Part shown: positions 8,634 to 17,813 of the stretch, in pieces
Layout of the letters: every line of letters begins with the position of its first letter
Numbering within the stretch: position 1 is the first letter of the stretch
Source: Hyphomicrobiales bacterium
GTDB lineage: Bacteria > Pseudomonadota > Alphaproteobacteria > Rhizobiales > Rhizobiaceae
Length of the DNA: 61,761 bases
Assembly (NCBI GenBank): GCA_024225445.1
Contig: JAAEMP010000251.1
Location: 1-61,761 of the forward strand
Direction: 5' to 3'
Made by a program: the position numbers and the translations under genes
Notes under the pieces: generated by a model
The model's database searches: none
Told to the model about the DNA's origin: nothing
What the model saw: the letters and a program-made list of their open reading frames with translations, nothing else

Positions 8634-9629
8634 TTATTTGCAGTCGTAGCTTACACCGTTGGCTGCATCGATTTGGCGGATTACTGCCCAGTCAGTTTTA
8701 TGAGTGATGCCAATAAAGCGGTCAGCCTTCTTGAATTCCTTAACGAAATTTGCATCTTCACTCCAGGGGTATGTCCAGAATGCAGTTTTTACTTTCGCAA
8801 CAAGCTCCGGATGCAGGTTGTGGGCATGGCCATAACCGGTTGTCGGGAAGGTTTGCGATTTGTAAATTGTGCGGATTTTCCCTTCTTCGATCACACCGCG
8901 GCGAATCATGCGCTGCAGAACCGAATTGGCAATTGCAGCCACTTCGTAGTCACCATTATAAACCCCGAGAATTGAATTATCGTGTTTACCCGAAAAAGTA
9001 GGTGTAAAGTCTTTTTCCGCAACCAGTCCAAACTCGCCTTTCAGAATTGCTGATGGCGCCTTGAACCCTGAATTGGATGTTGGCGCGGTAAAGGCCATCG
9101 TCATGCCTTTGATTTCCGAAGGCGATTGCATTTTGGAAGCTTCCGGAACAATGATTTCCATTTCATAACCAAAAGAACCATCATTCTTTGCCATCATGCC
9201 GAATGGCACAAATCCAGCACAGCTGACAGCAATCGGGTTCGAGCCTGTATTAAATCCTGCAACATGCAGACGCCCGGAACGCATCGCTTCCAGTTGGGCG
9301 GCGTTGGACTGGACAGGAAAGAATACGACTTTTTTGCCCGTAACGTTCTCCATATGTTTGACGAAACCATCCCAGATGCTGGCATAAACCGCAGGGTCTT
9401 CAACTGGTGTATAGGTAAAGATGATGGTATCCGGGTTGACCCAGTCTTTCGGATCAAGTGGCAAATCAGCGGTCTGGTCAAAATTGCGGTCACAATAGGC
9501 TTCATCCAGAGTTCCACGGTTACAATCTTCTGCAGCAGCAGTGTTAACACTGAGCAGTGATCCACCGGCTCCGGCAAAACTGAACGCTATCGCAGCGGCT
9601 GCTCCAAGCAGTATGTTTTTCAACAACAT
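8634..9629 (-). CDS. phnD: Periplasmic phosphonate/phosphite-type binding protein, PhnD family
   Basis: 331 residues with a Sec signal peptide (hydrophobic LLGAAAAIAFSFAGAGGSL, cleavage likely after NTAAA near residue 33). PhnD features: TIIFTYTPVEDP near residue 70, FFPVQSNAAQLEAMRSGRLH (ligand-binding region) and VAGFNTGSNPIAVSCAG, then MAFTAPTSNSGFKAP. It delivers the ligand to PhnE/PhnE/PhnC. It is first in the minus-strand operon with its own promoter region (9630-9860). Homologues bind phosphonates, phosphite, methylphosphonate or related anions; the neighbouring purine and phosphatase genes leave the ligand open. Confidence 0.88.
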   Translation of the reverse strand: MLLKNILLGAAAAIAFSFAGAGGSLLSVNTAAAEDCNRGTLDEAYCDRNFDQTADLPLDPKDWVNPDTIIFTYTPVEDPAVYASIWDGFVKHMENVTGKKVVFFPVQSNAAQLEAMRSGRLHVAGFNTGSNPIAVSCAGFVPFGMMAKNDGSFGYEMEIIVPEASKMQSPSEIKGMTMAFTAPTSNSGFKAPSAILKGEFGLVAEKDFTPTFSGKHDNSILGVYNGDYEVAAIANSVLQRMIRRGVIEEGKIRTIYKSQTFPTTGYGHAHNLHPELVAKVKTAFWTYPWSEDANFVKEFKKADRFIGITHKTDWAVIRQIDAANGVSYDCK

Positions 9630-9867
9630 ATTATTCTCCCTTTTTTGGTTCCCAATTGTCTGCCGTTTATTCGGCTTTCATAACTATAACATTTCAATGG
9701 AGCATTGAATCCCCAGATTGAGGGTACAGTCAAGCCAAAGAGTGAATCTTTGGTCGTCAACCCGCAAATCTCCGCTTTGAAAATTCCGGGATTACGACCC
9801 TCGGTCAAATGCGCCCCAATTTCTGACCAGCGGTTTTGCTGTCCACTCTGCACTCCCGGTCTCCAGG

Positions 9868-10045
9868 CTAATGGTCCGACAACGCAAGCCTCATGCCAAG
9901 AAAACCGAATGTTCCGGCAAAAGTTCTCCTTAACCAGAATAGTACACCAGGTCGCGAGATGACATAATCACGCGCCAGCGATGCAAAAGCCCCATAAAAT
10001 ATGAACACAACAAAAGTCAGAAGCATAAATACGGCAGAAAATGAG
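9868..10045 (-). pseudogene. C-terminal fragment of a LysE/RhtB-type exporter
   Basis: The minus-strand frame ends in FYGAFASLARDYVISRPGV then LFWLRRTFAGTFGFLGMRLALSD, which is the usual C-terminus of LysE-family amino-acid exporters (one membrane helix plus the RRxFAxxFxxLGxxLA tail). The N-terminal 140 or so residues are absent. Similarity starts abruptly at about 10045, exactly where a truncated sulfatase begins on the other strand, so a deletion joined the two. It is probably not functional. Confidence 0.7.
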
Positions 10046-10501
10046 GTGGATATGTTCACTGAATCAATCGACATCGCTCCAACAATACTGGATTGGGTTG
10101 GTCTGGAGCCTCCCTTGGGTTTTAACGGTCAGTCTTTGATGCCGCTGGTGGAAGGAAAAACACCCGCGAACTGGCGCGATCATATGTTTGCGGAAATGGA
10201 CATGGGTAATGAAACCAGTGATCAACAATATCAACACCAATTTGGCACCACGCCACGCCAGAGCGGCTTTGCGATATTGCAGGACAAACAGTTCAAGCTG
10301 GTGCATTTTAATGGCGGCGTAAAACCACTTTTGTATGATATGAAAAACGACCCGCATGAGGCTAAAAACCTGGCAGATGATCCTGATCATACAGCCGATT
10401 TGCTCGCCATGACGCAAAATATGCTGGATCACCGAATGACCCATGCCCACCATGCATTGTCACGCATGTCGATTACCCCGGATGGATTGGTAACCCGCTA
10501 A
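10046..10501 (+). pseudogene. C-terminal fragment of a sulfatase / phosphonate monoester hydrolase-like protein
   Basis: About 152 codons. FTESIDIAPTILDWVGL, GQSLMPLVEG, NWRDHMFAEMD and KLVHFNGGVKPLLYDMKND then PHEAKNLADDP are typical of the last third of alkaline-phosphatase-superfamily sulfatases. The formylglycine site (C/S-x-P-x-R) and the metal-binding N-terminus are missing. No start with a ribosome-binding site fits; the ATG at 10052 lies inside the conserved domain. The fragment begins at the same point where the LysE fragment ends. The gene may once have served with the adjacent phosphonate-type importer. Confidence 0.75.
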
Positions 10502-10516
10502 CAGGCTGTAGACCGG

Positions 10517-11362
10517 TCAGGCTCGCGCCAGTACAATCACGCCAGTTGCAACAATTATTGCCGCCAGAACCCTTAGTTTCCAGGGCCTCTCACCAAACCA
10601 GATCACCCCGATCATCGCAGCAATAATCACGCTGGATTCGCGCACTGCCGATACCGCACCCAATGGAGCAATCGATTTTGCATAAATCGCCAATCCATAG
10701 GCAATGGCTGATATCAGACCACCCACAAATCCTGTCAAATAAACATTGACCGGTATCGAGGTCAGCAGTTTACGGCGATAATAAAGCAATCCGAATGAAA
10801 ACGGCCATTCCAGCAGGAACAGCCAGGCAATATATCCCACAGCGCTTTGAGAAGTCCGCACACCCATACCGTCCAGCACGCTATAGGCGGCAATCATCAG
10901 TCCGGTCGCCAGCGCAGCCATTATCGCCACCCCGTTAGCATGGCCCTTGTTGCGAGAAAAAAACAGCACACCGATACCCGATGTGACCAGCATAATTCCC
11001 CACCATGCCTGAGCTGGAAGTATTTCCCCGGCAAATAGCCATGCGCCCATTGCCACACATACCGGTGCGATTCCTCGCGCAATCGGATAGACCTGACTTA
11101 GATCGCCAAAACGATAGGAAAGCAGAAGAAAGATATAGTAGAAGAAATGTACAAAAGTTGAACCAATCAGAAACGGCCAACTTTCGGATGCCGGTGGTAA
11201 AAACAGATAGACCAGCACAAGAGCCGGCAATCCGTGACCGAAATTCAGCATCGCCATCGCGATAAAACGATCTGCGGAGTGCTTCATCATGGCGTTCCAC
11301 ACAGCATGCAGGAATGCTGCGCTTAGCACCAGGGCAAGTGCAAATTCAGGTTGTGAACCCAA
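10517..11362 (-). CDS. EamA/DMT-family transporter
   Basis: About 281 residues with ten hydrophobic spans and two EamA halves. The opening LVLSAAFLHAVWNAMMKHS is typical of this DMT subgroup, and the second half contains VGGLISAIAYGLAIYA, SAVRESSVIIAAMIGVIWFGE and ends in ATGVIVLARA. I place the start at TTG 11362, preceded by GGTGGAG at nine bases; the upstream in-frame codons have no membrane character. The family exports metabolites such as amino acids or drugs; the substrate is unknown. It faces the sulfatase fragment tail to tail. Confidence 0.78.
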   Translation of the reverse strand: MGSQPEFALALVLSAAFLHAVWNAMMKHSADRFIAMAMLNFGHGLPALVLVYLFLPPASESWPFLIGSTFVHFFYYIFLLLSYRFGDLSQVYPIARGIAPVCVAMGAWLFAGEILPAQAWWGIMLVTSGIGVLFFSRNKGHANGVAIMAALATGLMIAAYSVLDGMGVRTSQSAVGYIAWLFLLEWPFSFGLLYYRRKLLTSIPVNVYLTGFVGGLISAIAYGLAIYAKSIAPLGAVSAVRESSVIIAAMIGVIWFGERPWKLRVLAAIIVATGVIVLARA

Positions 11363-11453
11363 TTGACAAAACTCCACCGATTCAGCGCAAATTGGTAATC
11401 TTGTCCCTTTACACAATTAAACCCGGTTGCTCAATTGATTATGTGTATGTTTA

Positions 11454-11719
11454 GTGTCCAACCCGAAACTCTGAGCAGGGTTTGACGAACCGGATTTTAG
11501 GTGATTTTGTTGGAAATTCTGTGCCGCAGGCTGGTTGCCTTCAAGCAGAAATTCCGGCAAAAAGAGCCAAAATCAGGTTCGCCCGTAGGGTTTTACATAA
11601 ATTGCCCACTATCGGTGGAGTTTTTCTTGCAAAGGGCACCACCCTGTACCGCGAAAAGCTCCTTGATATTGAACAATTTCTGCAAAATCAAACCCTGCTC
11701 ATAGTTTCGGGTTGGACAC
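11454..11719. mobile_element. MITE-like element with 31-32 bp inverted ends
   Basis: The left end (11454-11485) reads GTGTCCAACCCGAAACT, then one variable base, then GAGCAGGGTTTGA. The right end (11688-11719) is its reverse complement with one mismatch. Both ends are flanked by TTA (11451-11453 and 11720-11722), which would be a 3-base target duplication. The 266-base body holds no recognisable transposase; minus-strand frames give only short pieces. This fits a non-autonomous element or deletion derivative of an IS, moved by a transposase encoded elsewhere. It lies between the EamA gene and the D-amino acid transaminase and may supply promoter or terminator signals. Confidence 0.65.
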
Positions 11720-11905
11720 TTAGCCAAGTCCTGTTCAGTTGGAAGAACCTTGCACAGCCCATTTGGATCACATTTTTGATAAAAATGGTAATAGCACAGG
11801 GCAATATTTGATAAACAGATTTTCAATTTTGCCATTATACAATTGCTGTTTGTGCGTCAGCAATATAAAAACTCATCACAAATCAAAACAACAAGCGAAA
11901 CCATC

Positions 11906-12811
11906 ATGTCTCGAACAGTCTATGTAAACGGCGAATTCCTGCCGGAAGAAAATGCAAAAATTTCAGTTTTTGATCGCGGCTTTCTGTTTGCCGATGCTGT
12001 CTATGAGGTTTGCCCGGTACTGGGCGGAGGCATTGCTGATGCAGATGCACATCTGGCCCGCCTGGCCAGATCTCTGAAGGAACTGCAATTTCCTGATCAC
12101 TATTCGGCCTCTGAATATTTGCCATTGCTTAAAACGCTGGTTCGTAACAACAAACTGGAGGAAGGTCTGATTTATATTCAGGTCACCCGCGGCACCCAAG
12201 ACAGGGATTTTAATTTCCCGCAAAACACTGATCCCTCGGTGGTAATGTTCACCCAGGCAAAGAACGTTGTTGATAATCCTCAAGTCAAGACCGGCATATC
12301 CGTGGTGACCGTACCCGATATCAGATGGCAGCGTTGTGATATCAAGACAGTTGGGCTTCTGCCAGCCTGTCTGGCCAAGGCCGAAGCTACAAGACAAGGT
12401 GCAAACGATGCCTGGATGCATGACAATGATGGTAATATCACGGAAGGTAGTTCCAACAATGCCTACATCATTACCGGGGAAGGTAAACTGGTTACCCGAC
12501 ACTTGTCCAACGCCATTCTGCACGGCATCACCCGGGTTTCGGTACTGAAACTGGTGGAACAAGCCAACCTGGTGCTCGAAGAACGGCCATTCAGCATTGC
12601 AGAAGCAGAAAACGCCGCTGAGGCATTCAGCAGTTCCGCTTCAAGTTTTGTCATGCCGGTTACAACTATAAACGGCAACAGGATTTCCGATGGCAAACCC
12701 GGGTCAAATACGCTCAAATTGCGTGAACTGTGCATCAACGCCGCAATTCAATCAGCCGCAACTACCCAGGCAACAACACCAGGACGTGTCGCTAAAGCCC
12801 ATTCTGCCTGA
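11906..12811 (+). CDS. D-amino acid transaminase (class IV PLP enzyme)
   Basis: About 301 residues of the BCAT/DAAT fold. The N-terminus MSRTVYVNGEFLPEENAKIS with FDRGFLFADAVYEV is typical of D-alanine transaminases. QVTRGTQDRDFNFP follows, the PLP-binding Lys is in CDIKTVGLLP, and EGSSNNAYI and HGITR complete the cofactor site. The enzyme interconverts D-alanine and D-glutamate with their keto acids, feeding peptidoglycan synthesis or D-amino acid breakdown. ATG 11906 begins the conserved domain; an upstream in-frame start adds 21 unrelated residues. It converges with a class III aminotransferase 25 bases downstream. Confidence 0.87.
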   Translation: MSRTVYVNGEFLPEENAKISVFDRGFLFADAVYEVCPVLGGGIADADAHLARLARSLKELQFPDHYSASEYLPLLKTLVRNNKLEEGLIYIQVTRGTQDRDFNFPQNTDPSVVMFTQAKNVVDNPQVKTGISVVTVPDIRWQRCDIKTVGLLPACLAKAEATRQGANDAWMHDNDGNITEGSSNNAYIITGEGKLVTRHLSNAILHGITRVSVLKLVEQANLVLEERPFSIAEAENAAEAFSSSASSFVMPVTTINGNRISDGKPGSNTLKLRELCINAAIQSAATTQATTPGRVAKAHSA

Positions 12812-12836
12812 TTGAAATGATATTCACAGGTAGGAA

Positions 12837-14156
12837 CTAAAGCGAGTTAGCGATGGCGATATCCAGTCTCTCGATAATTTCACCTACCTGATTATCATTC
12901 ATGATAAATGGCGGTGCCAGCAACAGGTGATCGCCATTTACCCCGTCAACAGTACCACCCATCGGGTAACAGATCAGCCCGGCATCCATTGCTGCCTGTT
13001 TCAGCTTTTTATTGAGGCCAGTTGACGGATCAAACGGTTGTTTGGTTTCCCGATCGAAGACAAATTCAACACCGATAAAAAGTCCACGACCGCGAATGTC
13101 GCCTATATGCGGATGCTGGCCAAAATGCGTAACCAGTGCGGTATTAAGTTTATCACCCATTTCAACCACGTTATTGAGCAGACCGCGTTCCAGAATTGCA
13201 TTGACCACCGCCTTGCCTGTCGCACAGGCCAAAGGATGTCCCATATAGGTATGGCTGTGCTGGAAAAACCCACTGCCCTTTTCAAAGGTTTCATATATTT
13301 TCGCCGAACACAACATTGCACCGATCGGCTGATAACCGGCTCCCAGGCCTTTGGCAATAACTACAATATCAGGCACAACGTCTTCCTGTTCACAGGCGAA
13401 TAATGTACCGGTTCTGCCCATGCCACACATCACTTCATCCAGTATCAGCAACACCTCATATTTGTCACAGATTTCACGAATTCGCCTAAAATAACCGTTA
13501 ACCGCAGTAACTGCACCAAGCGTGGCTCCAACCACCGTTTCAGCCATAAATCCCATTATTTTGTTAGGACCGATTTCCAGTATCTGGGTCTCCAGCTCAT
13601 TGGCTACCCTTTGACCGTAATCAAATTCGCTTTCCTCATAATTTCGATCACGATAGGTATAACACGGAGAAATATGACTGGTATCAATCATCAGCGGTGC
13701 AAATGGTTTACGCCTCCATTCATTCCCACCAGCTGAAAGTGCACCCAGTGTATTGCCGTGAAAACTCTGTTTTCTGGCAATCAGATGACAACGTTCACCC
13801 TGCCCTATTTCCAGATAATATTGCCGGGCCAGTTTTATTGCCGATTCCACCGCTTCGGAGCCACCATTGTTAAAAAACACCCGGTCAATTTGCGCCGGTG
13901 CATTTGCAATCAACAAATCTGCAAGATCTTCGGCAGGTTGGCTGGTAAAAAATCCGGTGTGGGCAAATGGTAACGATGAAGCCTGTTCTTTGATGGCTTC
14001 AATTATCTCCTCGTCACCATGGCCAAGACAGGAAACCGCAGCCCCTCCCGATCCATCAAAATAACGTTTGCCGTTACTATCGACCAGATAGCATCCTTCT
14101 CCCGACACAGCGGTAGGCAGGGAAGATTTGGTGTGGCGGGGAAAGACGTGGCTCAT
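12837..14156 (-). CDS. Class III aminotransferase (omega-aminotransferase type)
   Basis: 439 residues, fold-type I PLP enzyme. Visible marks: FDGSGGAAVSCLGHGDEEI near the N-terminus, FNNGGSEAVESAIKLARQYY (PLP phosphate site), QSFHGNTLGALS, LILDEVMCGMGRTGT with the PLP Asp, and the Schiff-base Lys in VIAKGLGAGYQPIGAML. Families with this pattern use omega-amino acids, diamines, beta-alanine or pyruvate-dependent amines; annotation as aspartate aminotransferase family is generic. The substrate is not evident from the neighbours. The gene is transcribed away from the DLH-like gene at 14392. Confidence 0.85.
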   Translation of the reverse strand: MSHVFPRHTKSSLPTAVSGEGCYLVDSNGKRYFDGSGGAAVSCLGHGDEEIIEAIKEQASSLPFAHTGFFTSQPAEDLADLLIANAPAQIDRVFFNNGGSEAVESAIKLARQYYLEIGQGERCHLIARKQSFHGNTLGALSAGGNEWRRKPFAPLMIDTSHISPCYTYRDRNYEESEFDYGQRVANELETQILEIGPNKIMGFMAETVVGATLGAVTAVNGYFRRIREICDKYEVLLILDEVMCGMGRTGTLFACEQEDVVPDIVVIAKGLGAGYQPIGAMLCSAKIYETFEKGSGFFQHSHTYMGHPLACATGKAVVNAILERGLLNNVVEMGDKLNTALVTHFGQHPHIGDIRGRGLFIGVEFVFDRETKQPFDPSTGLNKKLKQAAMDAGLICYPMGGTVDGVNGDHLLLAPPFIMNDNQVGEIIERLDIAIANSL

Positions 14157-14391
14157 ATTGTTGATCCGTTATTATCCTGGGTTTGTTTAATAGGTCCGAC
14201 CCATTTCTACAAAAGGATTAAACGGACGCCTCAAATAATGCACGATGTTTTTCACGTAACCAGTAGAAATTTGTTTTTCGTACCGATCTGCTAATATCGG
14301 TTTTAACAGCCGCTTCAGTGCATATGTCTCACAGCAGTTTGATCTGTCTGGATAAAAAAGTATAACCGGTGTTTCTGGATTGAAAGGAACC

Positions 14392-15357
14392 ATGACATTG
14401 AATTCATTGTCTGCGATATTAAACACGGTATTTTCCATCTTGCTTATCGGCAGTACCCATGCCCAACAGCAAATTCCGTCAAATGAAGCTGGCGATGTCA
14501 AAGCCTCCGATACCGTTGTCGGGCGCAATCTTGACGCACCGGTAAACAGAAAACCGGTGGCTGAGAAATTCTGGTGGTCAGATGACTGGTATGACAACGG
14601 CGTTTTGCCTGTACCGGTAAATCACCGTGTTATTCAGCGTCAGGTCAATTACATCAACAAACAAGACGATACAGACGTTCCTGCCCTGTTGTTTCGTCCG
14701 CAGACAAAAGGAAAATTTCCAGCTATTTTATTTCAGCACGGTCGTCGTGGCCTTGATGAACTGACCCAGCGCCTTGCCCGGCGCATGGCAGCACGCGGTT
14801 TTGTTGTACTGGCTCCCAACATTTTTGAAGCCAGATTTATCGAACGTTATCCAATCAGACACGATGAAATCAGCGAAGGGGATGTCAATGCAGGCGTCGA
14901 TTATCTGTTGTCCCTGGACGACATATCCACTTCAAAAATCTGCTTCCTTTCACATACAAGAGGCGGGTATTACACACTGAAAGTAGCGGTTAAATTCAAG
15001 CGGCAACAAAAAGACGTCGCCTGTTACGTCACTTTCTACCCCCATTGGCAGAACCCGAATGCTGCCGAACCACTACAAGTTTATCGATATGCAAAAGAGC
15101 TGGATAACCTGAATATTCCAGTCCTGGTTTTCATCGGCGAATATGAACAATATCAACGCAGGCGTTCTGTCGAGACAGCAATATTGTTTATGAAAAAAGC
15201 TGAAAAAGATGTTCGATTGATTACTTATCCAGGCGTTGGCAGGGGATTTGACTTTCGACCGCCGCGTGTTCGCACTTTCGCCGATGATTTGGCCACCAGG
15301 GATTCCAATATGCGCGCAGCAACTTTCATCAACAAGCACCTGGCCAGATGGAAGTAA
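14392..15357 (+). CDS. Secreted dienelactone-hydrolase-like alpha/beta hydrolase
   Basis: About 321 residues. The N-terminus (TLNSLSAILNTVFSILLIG, then STHAQ) is a Sec signal peptide with cleavage near residue 25, so the protein is periplasmic or exported. The hydrolase core has LFQHGRRGLDELTQRLARR, the nucleophile region FLSHTRGGYYTLKVA and IGEYEQYQRR, with a C-terminal FDFRPPRVRTFADDLAT. The nucleophile motif reads SHTRGG: the expected Ser or Cys between the first H and G is replaced by Thr, so catalysis is doubtful or altered. AAAGGAA lies just before ATG 14392. Substrate unknown. Confidence 0.7.
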   Translation: MTLNSLSAILNTVFSILLIGSTHAQQQIPSNEAGDVKASDTVVGRNLDAPVNRKPVAEKFWWSDDWYDNGVLPVPVNHRVIQRQVNYINKQDDTDVPALLFRPQTKGKFPAILFQHGRRGLDELTQRLARRMAARGFVVLAPNIFEARFIERYPIRHDEISEGDVNAGVDYLLSLDDISTSKICFLSHTRGGYYTLKVAVKFKRQQKDVACYVTFYPHWQNPNAAEPLQVYRYAKELDNLNIPVLVFIGEYEQYQRRRSVETAILFMKKAEKDVRLITYPGVGRGFDFRPPRVRTFADDLATRDSNMRAATFINKHLARWK

Positions 15358-15599
15358 AAAAACTTCCATGTTATTTGGCAATAATCGGGAACATTATTTG
15401 TACGCCAAATTGGCCACATTTAACTGGACATTTGAACCACCACCGGATAAACACGCGCGAAGCTTTGCGGGACTGGCCACCTGCAAATATGTGGAATAAC
15501 TTCACATTAACTTGTAATTTGTTCACTTGACTGCTTTGCTGTGGCGCAAAGTAGTTCACAAAGTAAATTGGACCAGGAAACATAGATTGAGGAATACCA

Positions 15600-15878
15600 G
15601 TGTCAGATACATTCGACAAAGTTGCGGAGATTATTGCAGATACCAGTGAGATTCCGGTAGAAGACATCACACCTGAGAGCCATACCATTGATGATCTGGG
15701 TATCGACAGTCTCGATTTTCTGGACATTGTTTTCGCGGTAGATAAAGAATTCGGCATCAAAATTCCATTGGAATCATGGACGCAGAACGTTAATGACGGC
15801 AATGCAACAACCGAAGAATACTTCGTTATGAAAAATCTTTGCGCAAAAATTGATGAATTGATTGACTCAAAGGCCTGA
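15600..15878 (+). CDS. acpXL: Acyl carrier protein AcpXL for very-long-chain fatty acid of lipid A
   Basis: 92 residues, start GTG 15600 with GAGGAA upstream. The phosphopantetheine site is in [15 protein letters not shown] (Ser near residue 41). The loop [21 protein letters not shown] and the end [13 protein letters not shown] are the signature of AcpXL rather than the housekeeping AcpP. AcpXL carries the growing 26-28 carbon hydroxy fatty acid to be attached to lipid A. It leads the locus acpXL-fabZXL-fabF2XL-fabF1XL-adh2XL-lpxXL in the order known from Rhizobium. The 242-base upstream gap probably contains the promoter. Confidence 0.92.
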   Translation: MSDTFDKVAEIIADTSEIPVEDITPESHTIDDLGIDSLDFLDIVFAVDKEFGIKIPLESWTQNVNDGNATTEEYFVMKNLCAKIDELIDSKA

Positions 15879-15944
15879 TTTTACCCGTTTTATGCGATAA
15901 TTCCGGCCTGACGGTTTTCACCCAACAACAACAGTATCAATACC

Positions 15945-16427
15945 ATGCAACTTGAGTATTTTCAGATGATTGACTCCATCAGTGAAGTCAATCTGGACAA
16001 TAAATACCTCAGTGCCCATTCAACTGTGCCTGATGAAAGCACAGTATTTGAAGGACATTTCCCGGGGCACCCCTTGGTGCCGGGCGTTTTAATGATTGAA
16101 ACCATGGCCCAGGCATCTGGTATCTTGATCATGCACACGATTGATTTTGCCAAAATACCTTTGTTGGCAGGGGTAAAAAATGGCAAGATCAGAGACTTTG
16201 TCGGCCCAAAAACCGATCTCGATATAAGAGCAGAAATCGAGCATGAAGGTTCCGGGTTTGCCGTTACTCGAGCAGAAATCCGTTCCGGTGGAAAACGCAT
16301 TGCCAATGCCCAACTGACTTACACCATCATGCCATTTCCAAGCGAAATGCTGCAGGAGATGATAAAAAAACAGGTTGCGGAAATGAAAAAGAATGCGGCT
16401 GGCAAATCTCAAACTGGGTTATCTTGA
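15945..16427 (+). CDS. fabZXL: FabZ-like 3-hydroxyacyl-ACP dehydratase of the XL locus
   Basis: 160 residues with a hotdog fold. The catalytic His is in FEGHFPGHPLVPGVL and the catalytic Glu in MIETMAQASGIL, matching FabZ. It removes water from 3-hydroxyacyl-AcpXL during elongation of the very-long-chain acyl group. The C-terminus EMKKNAAGKSQTGLS is longer than in housekeeping FabZ. It lies 66 bases after acpXL and 159 bases before fabF2XL, all on one strand. No lpxA or lpxD neighbours are present, which argues against this being the lpx-linked housekeeping fabZ. Confidence 0.88.
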   Translation: MQLEYFQMIDSISEVNLDNKYLSAHSTVPDESTVFEGHFPGHPLVPGVLMIETMAQASGILIMHTIDFAKIPLLAGVKNGKIRDFVGPKTDLDIRAEIEHEGSGFAVTRAEIRSGGKRIANAQLTYTIMPFPSEMLQEMIKKQVAEMKKNAAGKSQTGLS

Positions 16428-16586
16428 ATTAGTTGCTGATTTTACCCACCTAATTGACTAATAGATATCCCTGACGTTACTTATGATACCAAAACGGGCC
16501 TGAATTTGGGCTTTGCAAATACTGCCAACGCATGAACACGTGAGACATATTAGATCACGGCAGAAATCAAACGGAAATGAACATAT

Positions 16587-17786
16587 ATGACCAAACAAAA
16601 TCGTGAGGTGTGGATTACAGGCATAGGTCTGGTCTCCTGCTTTGGCGAAGGCGCCACACATCATTGGGAAATATTGGGTGGCGATAGCGCACCTGCACCC
16701 ATTCAGGAAAAAGAGCTATTCGCTCCCTATATTGTTCATCCGCTACCGGAAATGGATTGGTCCAGGCAAATTCCCCGCCGGGGAGATCAACGTCAAATGG
16801 AGAACTGGCAGCGGCTTGGTACTTATGCTGCTGGTCTGGCGCTTGATGATGCCGGTATCAAAGAAAACGAGGAGCTGGTTTCAAGCATGGATCTTGTTGT
16901 TGCCGCTGGTGGTGGCGAGCGAGACATTGATTCTGATCGACAAATCATGGCGGAAGCGAAGCATCACGACGACCGCGACCGTCTGTTGATTGATCGACTT
17001 CCAAACGATTTGCGCCCCACCCTGTTTTTAGCCCAGTTATCTAATTTACTGGCCGGCAACATTTCTATCGTGCACAAGGTAACAGGTTCATCGCGTACCT
17101 ATATGGGCGAAGAAAACGCTGGCGTTACTGTGATTGAAAACGCAGTGGCACGTATAGCAGCGGGTCAAAGCACCCACGCATTGGTAGGAGGTGCTTACAA
17201 TGCCGAAAGGCTGGATTTGCTGTTGATACAGGAGCTTGGTCATTATCTTTCGCGCAATTGTGGTGATCCTGTTATCAAACGTCTGGAGAATGGAGGCGGC
17301 ATGGTCCCGGGTACATCTGGCGCATTCCTGGTTCTGGAAAATGCAGAATTTGCCAAAGCGCGCGGAGCCAAACCTTACGCAAAAGTTACCGGTGTTGCTT
17401 CAGACCTGGGGGCTCGCGATGCACAATCTACCCAGACACGGGTAAAGGCAATATTTGAAAAATTGCCAGCCTCGCGAAATACTGTGGATTCAATTATCTC
17501 TGGTGCATCAGGCGTGAAAGATATCACCGAGCAGGAATTTTCTTTTCTTGATAAGCAGTTGGGTAGTAATATGCCGGTCAGGGCAACCAATTCAATATTC
17601 GGCAATTCTATGGAAGGAACATTTCCTGTCGGCATGGCTCTCGCTGCACTTGCTTTGAAAAACGGAAAATTCTATCCCCCATTTGAAGATGCAGAAAAGC
17701 CCGCCAGGCATGATCCAAAAACAATATTGGTAACATCTTTCGGCCATCGTCACGGCGAAGGATTAGCGCTGGTAGAAAAGATTTAG
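16587..17786 (+). CDS. fabF2XL: Beta-ketoacyl synthase homologue FabF2XL lacking the catalytic triad
   Basis: 399 residues of the thiolase/KAS fold starting WITGIGLVSCFGEG. Comparison with its neighbour FabF1XL shows that the active-site Cys (STACASG) is replaced by VTGSSRTYMG, the first His (NAHGTSTP) by ISGASGVKD, and the second His (SMIGHTLTAAG) by SIFGNSMEG. All three catalytic residues are therefore missing. It should not condense acyl chains alone. By analogy with chain-length factors of type II polyketide systems, it probably pairs with FabF1XL and sets chain length (inference). Position in the locus is as in Rhizobium leguminosarum. Confidence 0.85.
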   Translation: MTKQNREVWITGIGLVSCFGEGATHHWEILGGDSAPAPIQEKELFAPYIVHPLPEMDWSRQIPRRGDQRQMENWQRLGTYAAGLALDDAGIKENEELVSSMDLVVAAGGGERDIDSDRQIMAEAKHHDDRDRLLIDRLPNDLRPTLFLAQLSNLLAGNISIVHKVTGSSRTYMGEENAGVTVIENAVARIAAGQSTHALVGGAYNAERLDLLLIQELGHYLSRNCGDPVIKRLENGGGMVPGTSGAFLVLENAEFAKARGAKPYAKVTGVASDLGARDAQSTQTRVKAIFEKLPASRNTVDSIISGASGVKDITEQEFSFLDKQLGSNMPVRATNSIFGNSMEGTFPVGMALAALALKNGKFYPPFEDAEKPARHDPKTILVTSFGHRHGEGLALVEKI

Positions 17787-17813
17787 AGGTTTTCATGGTT
17801 ATAGGAGATAGAC

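Noticed and set aside
14392-15357. Active dienelactone hydrolase
   Set aside because: The nucleophile position reads Thr in SHTRGG, so normal DLH activity is not claimed; only the fold is.
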